From M3007 sp044226205 (GTDB lineage Bacteria > Bacteroidota > Bacteroidia > Chitinophagales > Saprospiraceae), in assembly GCA_044226205.1 (NCBI GenBank), contig JBGAHL010000002.1, forward strand, positions 124,001 to 188,000: DNA of 64,000 bases. Direction: 5' to 3'. Every line of letters starts with the position of its first letter. The first letter of the stretch is position 1. A model generated the notes under the pieces. The model was not told where the DNA came from. It saw only the letters and a program-made list of their open reading frames with translations, and ran no database searches. The position numbers and the translations under genes were made by a program. This document shows positions 59,788 to 64,000 of the stretch, piece by piece.

Positions 59788-59995
59788 TAAAAAGAAGGTC
59801 TTCTTGTCTAGACGTCCCCAGGAAGTTATATGAAACAGACTAAGTTCGCCAGTATAGGTCAGACCAAAAGGAGGGCAGGACAATAACAAGCAGATATTAG
59901 CTTGAAGAATTTCGATATGCGACAATGCTTTGTTTTGTCAAATGAGGCAAATCATTATAAAGAAATAGTAAGCAAATTAAATATTAAGCCCTAAC

Positions 59996-60613
59996 ATGAG
60001 AGTGTTTTTGTTTTTTTTGTTGTTGTTACATTTATCTTTTGGAGGGTGTTGTCAGCATAAACCTGCTAACAATAAAAAAAGTGAGCCCTCTAATGCCCCC
60101 ATCGATTCCATATGTAAAAAAGAAGCATATTTTAAATATTGCTATTATGTAACAGAAGACAATTTGTATTATTTAAAGATATTTAATGACAATGGTGTCG
60201 AAGATTCAATTCAGATGCATCCCTTCGTTTGGTCAAATGGAGCAAGGCAAAACGTTTTTTATTTTGATTCCACAATAACAAGTAACATTATAAACATAGA
60301 TGACATAAATTTTTTCCTTGTAATGCCTATTGACATAGGCTATGTTTCTTTAGTCAAAATAAAAAAAATAAATAATTCACTCTTTATTGATAAAAAATTT
60401 AAAGTATTTGAAAGTGAAATACCCATAATTTATGACAAAGAAAATAATATTATATGTAAGCCAATTGTAAGAGGCGAAAACATGGGTAAAGTAGAACTAT
60501 GGAGAATAAACTCAGATACTTTAAAAATAATTGGCGTTTTTGAAACAAAAGAAGAAATTACGGTCCCATATTCTCGTAAATATATTAACAAAGTTATTGG
60601 TATCATAAATTGA
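59996..60613 (+). CDS. hypothetical lipoprotein in AT-rich island
   Basis: A 205-residue protein with an N-terminal export signal and a Cys pair (FGGCC) that suits lipidation near residue 18-19. The rest is Ile/Lys/Asn-rich beta-type sequence without a recognised domain (for example ENNIICKPIVRGENMGKVELWR). Very AT-rich. Function unknown. Confidence 0.6.
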   Translation: MRVFLFFLLLLHLSFGGCCQHKPANNKKSEPSNAPIDSICKKEAYFKYCYYVTEDNLYYLKIFNDNGVEDSIQMHPFVWSNGARQNVFYFDSTITSNIINIDDINFFLVMPIDIGYVSLVKIKKINNSLFIDKKFKVFESEIPIIYDKENNIICKPIVRGENMGKVELWRINSDTLKIIGVFETKEEITVPYSRKYINKVIGIIN

Positions 60614-60648
60614 TGATATAGCGGCACTTTGCAAATAGTTTTGATGCG

Positions 60649-60795
60649 CTACACCTCTTCCCCGCCCAAGCGACTTATATGCCCTGTCGAATGAATGAGT
60701 TCGTGAAATAAAGCGGCGTAGCAGGCTTCGGCAGACTCGAATTGTTCAATGACAGGCGCCACGATAAAATCAAAAATTGGAGAGCAGAAGGCTAA
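60649..60795 (-). pseudogene. relic of an ArdC-like antirestriction protein
   Basis: The minus strand, from after a TGA to a TAG, reads LAFCSPIFDFIVAPVIEQF then ESAEACYAALFHELIHSTGH and ISRLGGEEV. The YAALFHELIHSTGH stretch is the zincin HExxH motif of ArdC-type antirestriction proteins carried by plasmids and conjugative elements. Only about 49 residues remain and there is no start codon, so it is a fragment. It lies at the right edge of the AT-rich island, directly before the O-antigen ligase gene. Confidence 0.65.
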
Positions 60796-60825
60796 TCATC
60801 TGATTATCAAACCACTACCCTACTA

Positions 60826-62070
60826 ATGCCCCCTTCCTGGCTAGTCCGTTTGTATCAGGTCCTGTTCATCGCCCTGCCCTGGTCGGTGGAATGGCCGATG
60901 GGCGCCTCTACGCTGGTCGTGCCCGCCGAATCCCTGATCGCAGCGGCGGGACTGGCGCTGGTCGGGGCCTGGGGGCTGGCCGGCTGGCCGCTTCCCCGAG
61001 CCGGCAGCCTCGTGATTTTGCTGCTGGTCTGGGCAGCCTGGTTCACTTTTTCCACCGCCTGCTCTACCCTGCCGCTGGTGTCGTGGAAATACTGGCTCGT
61101 CGGCATGGGACACTGGTGGGTGTTTGGCGCGGGCGTCCTGCTGTTCCCCGGCCTGTGGGAAAAAGCACTGCCCGGGTTCTGGTTTTCCATGGCTGGCGTC
61201 GCCGTGTACACCTTGTTGCATCACGGGCTGATCTACCATTTTCAAGCCGATCAGGCCGCACTGGGGCCCATGCCCTTTTTCGCCGACCACACGGTGTTCG
61301 GAGCGGTCATGGTCATGGGCATCGGCTGGTGGGTCGGCGCCCGAAGGCCCGAAAGCGGTATTTTGAAGCAATGGTCGACCGTTTTTCTGAGTGTTTTATT
61401 CATCGCAGCGCTGATACTTTCAGGTTCGCGGGCGGCGCTGCTCACGCTTTTGCTGTGCTGTTGGGCAGGTAGCTGGTTTGTTTTTTCGGGAAAAAAAGCG
61501 CGCCTGGCACTCGCTGTCCTCACCCTGGCAGCGGGCGCCCTGGCCATCAGTTTGCAGGTTCCCGTAAAGGCCCGGCTGGCCACCGACGTTTCTTCACTCG
61601 AGCGCCTCAACCGTTGGTCGTGCGCCCGGCGAATGGCGGACGATCGCCCCCTGACCGGCTTCGGGCCCGGCACGTTCCAGTTCCAATACCTGGGTTATCA
61701 GCGCCCTGAGGAAATGACCCGCATCAGCATCACGGCGCCGATCAAGCGACGCGGACCGCAGAACTACGGGCGGGGCGGCGGCGCGCATTCGGAGTACTGG
61801 CAGGCCCTGAGCGAGCAAGGCTGGCCCGGACTGCTGATCTGGCTGGCCCTGACTGGCTGGGTGCTGCTGGAAAGCGGGCGCCGCGTACGGCGGGCAACCA
61901 CCCGCGATGCATTTTGGCTCGAACTGGGGATTGCCCTGGGACTGCTGAGTTTTTTCCTGCACGCGCTGGTCAATAATTTCCTGCATGACGCCCCAATCGC
62001 GGCATTGGTATGGAGCGCCGCAAGCAGGTTGCAGCACGGAAAAACCAGGGCCTCGGGCGGCGATTCATAA
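60826..62070 (+). CDS. O-antigen ligase/polymerase family membrane protein
   Basis: A 414-residue protein with about ten or eleven membrane helices and the WaaL/Wzy-type periplasmic loop. The motif RLNRWSCARRMADDRPLTGFGPGTF and the later GAHSEYWQALSEQGWPGL are typical of the family, as is SGSRAALLTLLL. It may join or polymerise O-antigen or other surface sugars to lipid carriers. Base composition is back to normal, so the island ends before it. Convergent with the proline dehydrogenase gene. Confidence 0.88.
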   Translation: MPPSWLVRLYQVLFIALPWSVEWPMGASTLVVPAESLIAAAGLALVGAWGLAGWPLPRAGSLVILLLVWAAWFTFSTACSTLPLVSWKYWLVGMGHWWVFGAGVLLFPGLWEKALPGFWFSMAGVAVYTLLHHGLIYHFQADQAALGPMPFFADHTVFGAVMVMGIGWWVGARRPESGILKQWSTVFLSVLFIAALILSGSRAALLTLLLCCWAGSWFVFSGKKARLALAVLTLAAGALAISLQVPVKARLATDVSSLERLNRWSCARRMADDRPLTGFGPGTFQFQYLGYQRPEEMTRISITAPIKRRGPQNYGRGGGAHSEYWQALSEQGWPGLLIWLALTGWVLLESGRRVRRATTRDAFWLELGIALGLLSFFLHALVNNFLHDAPIAALVWSAASRLQHGKTRASGGDS

Positions 62071-62086
62071 GCTCATTGCCCGAAAC

Positions 62087-63289
62087 TCAAATCCCCCTTC
62101 TTTTTACCTCTTGAAGAATCAGGGCCAGTTCGCGACCGGCATCGCCGGTGACGGACGTGTTTTCCTGGGCCCTGCGAATGAGGTAGGGAACAACGTCGCG
62201 GACCTGACCGTAGGGCACGTATTTGCTGGAACGATAGCCAGCTGCCGCGAGGTTGAACGTCAGGTTGTCGCTCATGCCGAAGAGCTGGCTGAACATCAGG
62301 TTCGGGTGATCGCGCGGGATGCCTTTTTTGTCCATCAATTCGGCTTGCAGGCGCGCGCTTTCCGCGTTGTGGCTGGCATTGCAGGAAGCCATGGTTTCAT
62401 AATGATCGATACAAAAACGCATGCCCGTGTTGTAGTGGTCGTCGGTGGCGTTTTTATCGGGATTGATCGGGTTTTCGTAGCCCATTTCGGCGGCGCGTTT
62501 GGCTTCTTTTTCCATGTAGGCGCCGCGCACCAGTTTGGCGCCGAGCAGGAAACCTTCGCGTTTGGCGCGGTCGTAGCTTTCGAACAGGAATTTGAGGCGG
62601 TCTTTGCGGTACATCTGGAAGGTGTTGTACACCACCACACGTTTTTTGTTGTAACGCCGCATCATGAGCCACACGAGGTGGTCGATAGTGTCCTGAATCC
62701 AGCTTTCCTCGGCATCGTAGAACACAGACACGCCTTTTTGGGCGGCATGGTAGCAGATCGCGTCGATGCGTTTGAGCACGTTGCGGTATTCGTTCAGTTC
62801 TTCGCGTGTGAGTTGTTGCGCGCTTTGGATACGTTCGAGCAAACCGAAACGCGCCAGGCCGGTGATCTTGGAGCTCACCACGGGGATGGTGCCCGCACGG
62901 GAAGCGAAATCAATCGCGCGCAGGTTTTCATTCATCGTATAGTTGAAATCCGTCTCCGCTTCCTTGCCTTCCGCGCCGTAGTCGAGCACGGTCAGGGTGT
63001 TGAATTTGGCGAGGTGCTCGATGTTGGGCTGAGAGTCTAGAAGGGTCGTACCGCCGACGAAGTGTTCGAAAATGGTGTTTTTAACGATTTTTTCGGCAAA
63101 AGGCAGCCGGTTTTCGATAGCCCAAAGCCCCAGGGAGGAGCCGTATTTGACAATCCAGGGTTTGTTCATGAGGTTGAACAGCCAGGCAGTTTTTTTCAAT
63201 TCACGGTCAGAAAAGTGGGCAAATGCAATTTCCGTATTGGTAAAATCAACTACCGGGCGGCTGTTGTCGGGCGTATGTTCGGTGGACAT
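62087..63289 (-). CDS. proline dehydrogenase
   Basis: A 400-residue flavoenzyme of the monofunctional PRODH type, oxidising proline to pyrroline-5-carboxylate. The FAD-binding barrel shows VVSSKITGLARFGLLER, DAEESWIQDTIDHL, GAKLVRGAYMEKEAKRA, and near the end SQLFGMSDNLTFNLAAAGYRSSKYVPYGQVRDVVPYLIRRAQEN (read in parts). The latter includes the RRxxEN-type substrate motif. Length fits bacterial single-domain enzymes. No P5C dehydrogenase adjacent. Confidence 0.93.
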   Translation of the reverse strand: MSTEHTPDNSRPVVDFTNTEIAFAHFSDRELKKTAWLFNLMNKPWIVKYGSSLGLWAIENRLPFAEKIVKNTIFEHFVGGTTLLDSQPNIEHLAKFNTLTVLDYGAEGKEAETDFNYTMNENLRAIDFASRAGTIPVVSSKITGLARFGLLERIQSAQQLTREELNEYRNVLKRIDAICYHAAQKGVSVFYDAEESWIQDTIDHLVWLMMRRYNKKRVVVYNTFQMYRKDRLKFLFESYDRAKREGFLLGAKLVRGAYMEKEAKRAAEMGYENPINPDKNATDDHYNTGMRFCIDHYETMASCNASHNAESARLQAELMDKKGIPRDHPNLMFSQLFGMSDNLTFNLAAAGYRSSKYVPYGQVRDVVPYLIRRAQENTSVTGDAGRELALILQEVKRRGI

Positions 63290-63433
63290 CTCGGTCGGTT
63301 TTAATTGTCTGGCAAATGTTGGCGGTTGCAGGGCCGCAACCGGCGCGAAATTACGATATCGGATTCAGAGCGCCTTGAAAATTCGCTGCCTTAGCGCCCT
63401 TTTCCCCGGGTTTCGAAAAGCGGATTACGCGCC

Positions 63434-63441
63434 TATCTTTG
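63434..63441 (+). promoter_or_regulatory. -7 element of the last gene
   Basis: TATCTTTG matches TAnnTTTG, 23 bases before the ATG at 63465. A TTT is placed about 20 bases upstream instead of TTG. Confidence 0.4.
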
Positions 63442-63464
63442 CAACTTCGCCAGATTCGCCTGTT

Positions 63465-64000
63465 ATGCAGATTCGCCGTTTTTCCCCCGCACAACGCGCT
63501 TTCGCCGTCATGCTCGTCGTACAGACGCTGCTGATCGTTTTTACATACAACAAGTACTTTACCGATCCGCGGGGGCACATGTTTATGAACGCCTTCGACG
63601 GGCTGAAAAATTATTACACCCTGCAATATTATGTGCAGTACAACCCGGCCGGCGACTACGCGCAGTTCCAGGGCATGAATTACCCCTACGGTGAAAACAT
63701 TTTTTACACCGACAACACGCCCGCTTTTGCTTTTATCCTGCACCTGCTGCGCGATGTGGGGCTGCCGGTCGGCCAATCCGCCATTCCGCTGTTTCATTTC
63801 CTGATGCTGGCCAACCTTTTGCTGGCCTCCGCGCTGGCTTTCGGCATCGGGCGCCGGCTGGGCTTTAATCCCTGGCTGAACGCCGTCATGAGCATCGGGA
63901 TCGTGTGGGCTTCGCCGCAGATGTTTCGTTTTTTTGGCAATATGAACATGGCCTTTTCCAGTTTTTACCTGGGCGCCATGCTCTTGTTGCTCATTTGTTA
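63465..64000 (+). CDS. polytopic membrane protein, N-terminal fragment (glycosyltransferase-like)
   Basis: An open frame from ATG at 63465 runs to the window edge, giving 178 residues that begin MQIRRFSPAQRAFAVMLVVQ. A first membrane helix (about residues 14-28) is followed by a periplasmic-type loop with FNGLKNYYT-like and GMNYPYGENIFYTDNTPAFAF sequence, and at least three more helices. The loop with Asp/Glu and aromatic residues after helix 1 resembles polyprenyl-phosphate-dependent GT39/GT83-type mannosyl- or arabinosyl-transferases, but this is weak. Real codon use and a -7 element support it as a gene. Confidence 0.7.
   Translation, partial: MQIRRFSPAQRAFAVMLVVQTLLIVFTYNKYFTDPRGHMFMNAFDGLKNYYTLQYYVQYNPAGDYAQFQGMNYPYGENIFYTDNTPAFAFILHLLRDVGLPVGQSAIPLFHFLMLANLLLASALAFGIGRRLGFNPWLNAVMSIGIVWASPQMFRFFGNMNMAFSSFYLGAMLLLLIC

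Overview
This 64 kb window is chromosomal DNA from a Bacteroidota bacterium, most likely a relatively GC-rich member of the Saprospiria/Chitinophagia side of the phylum; the genus cannot be fixed by reading alone. The signs are a complete SprA gene of the gliding/type IX secretion system next to ruvA, type IX C-terminal sorting domains on two secreted proteins, a clade II (Sec-exported) nitrous oxide reductase, many lipoproteins, and recurrent TAnnTTTG (-7) promoter elements with a TTG about 20 bases upstream.

Layout. 1-14.4 kb: mixed housekeeping genes (cut hypothetical, orphan LytTR regulator, ABC exporter half, O6-alkylguanine methyltransferase, bestrophin, CotH/lamin-tail surface protein, SPFH protein, TonB-type receptor, ATP-grasp enzyme, radical SAM/SPASM enzyme, MazG, hydrolase). 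14.5-23.1 kb: sprA and ruvA with two large inverted repeats. 23.2-33.8 kb: one minus-strand nitrous oxide respiration block: cytochrome c, nosZ, fasciclin lipoprotein, nosL fused to a membrane domain, nosD, nosF, the Fe-S repair gene ric, an outer-membrane CDVCGC protein, nosY and tryptophanase. Two near-perfect 13-base palindromes lie upstream of the block.

33.9-40.5 kb: secreted hydrolase, VanX-type dipeptidase, glutamine amidotransferase, then rplM-rpsI-rpsB-tsf. 40.6-49.0 kb lies between tsf and pyrH, which are neighbours in many bacteria. It holds a methyltransferase/VanW pair and an all-plus-strand cluster: two small Cys/His proteins, a DUF4625-like lipoprotein, a second CDVCGC outer-membrane protein, an MbnP-like protein, a small membrane protein, a YHS lipoprotein, an M1 peptidase and an MbnH/MauG-like di-heme peroxidase. 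This is the best candidate for a little-described system, probably copper (or other metal) capture at the outer membrane using an oxidised tryptophan. The CDVCGC family links it to the copper-dependent nos block.

49.1-56.9 kb: pyrH, exonuclease III, lpxD, thiL, a DoxX-like protein, two tandem cold-shock genes, murA (with Asp in place of the active-site Cys) and a radical SAM protein. 56.9-60.8 kb: a strikingly AT-rich island of unrecognised secreted proteins, with relics of an IS5-type transposase and an ArdC-type antirestriction protein, so an acquired and decaying segment. 60.8-64 kb: O-antigen ligase-like protein, proline dehydrogenase, and a membrane protein that runs off the end. No tRNA, rRNA or CRISPR array was seen.
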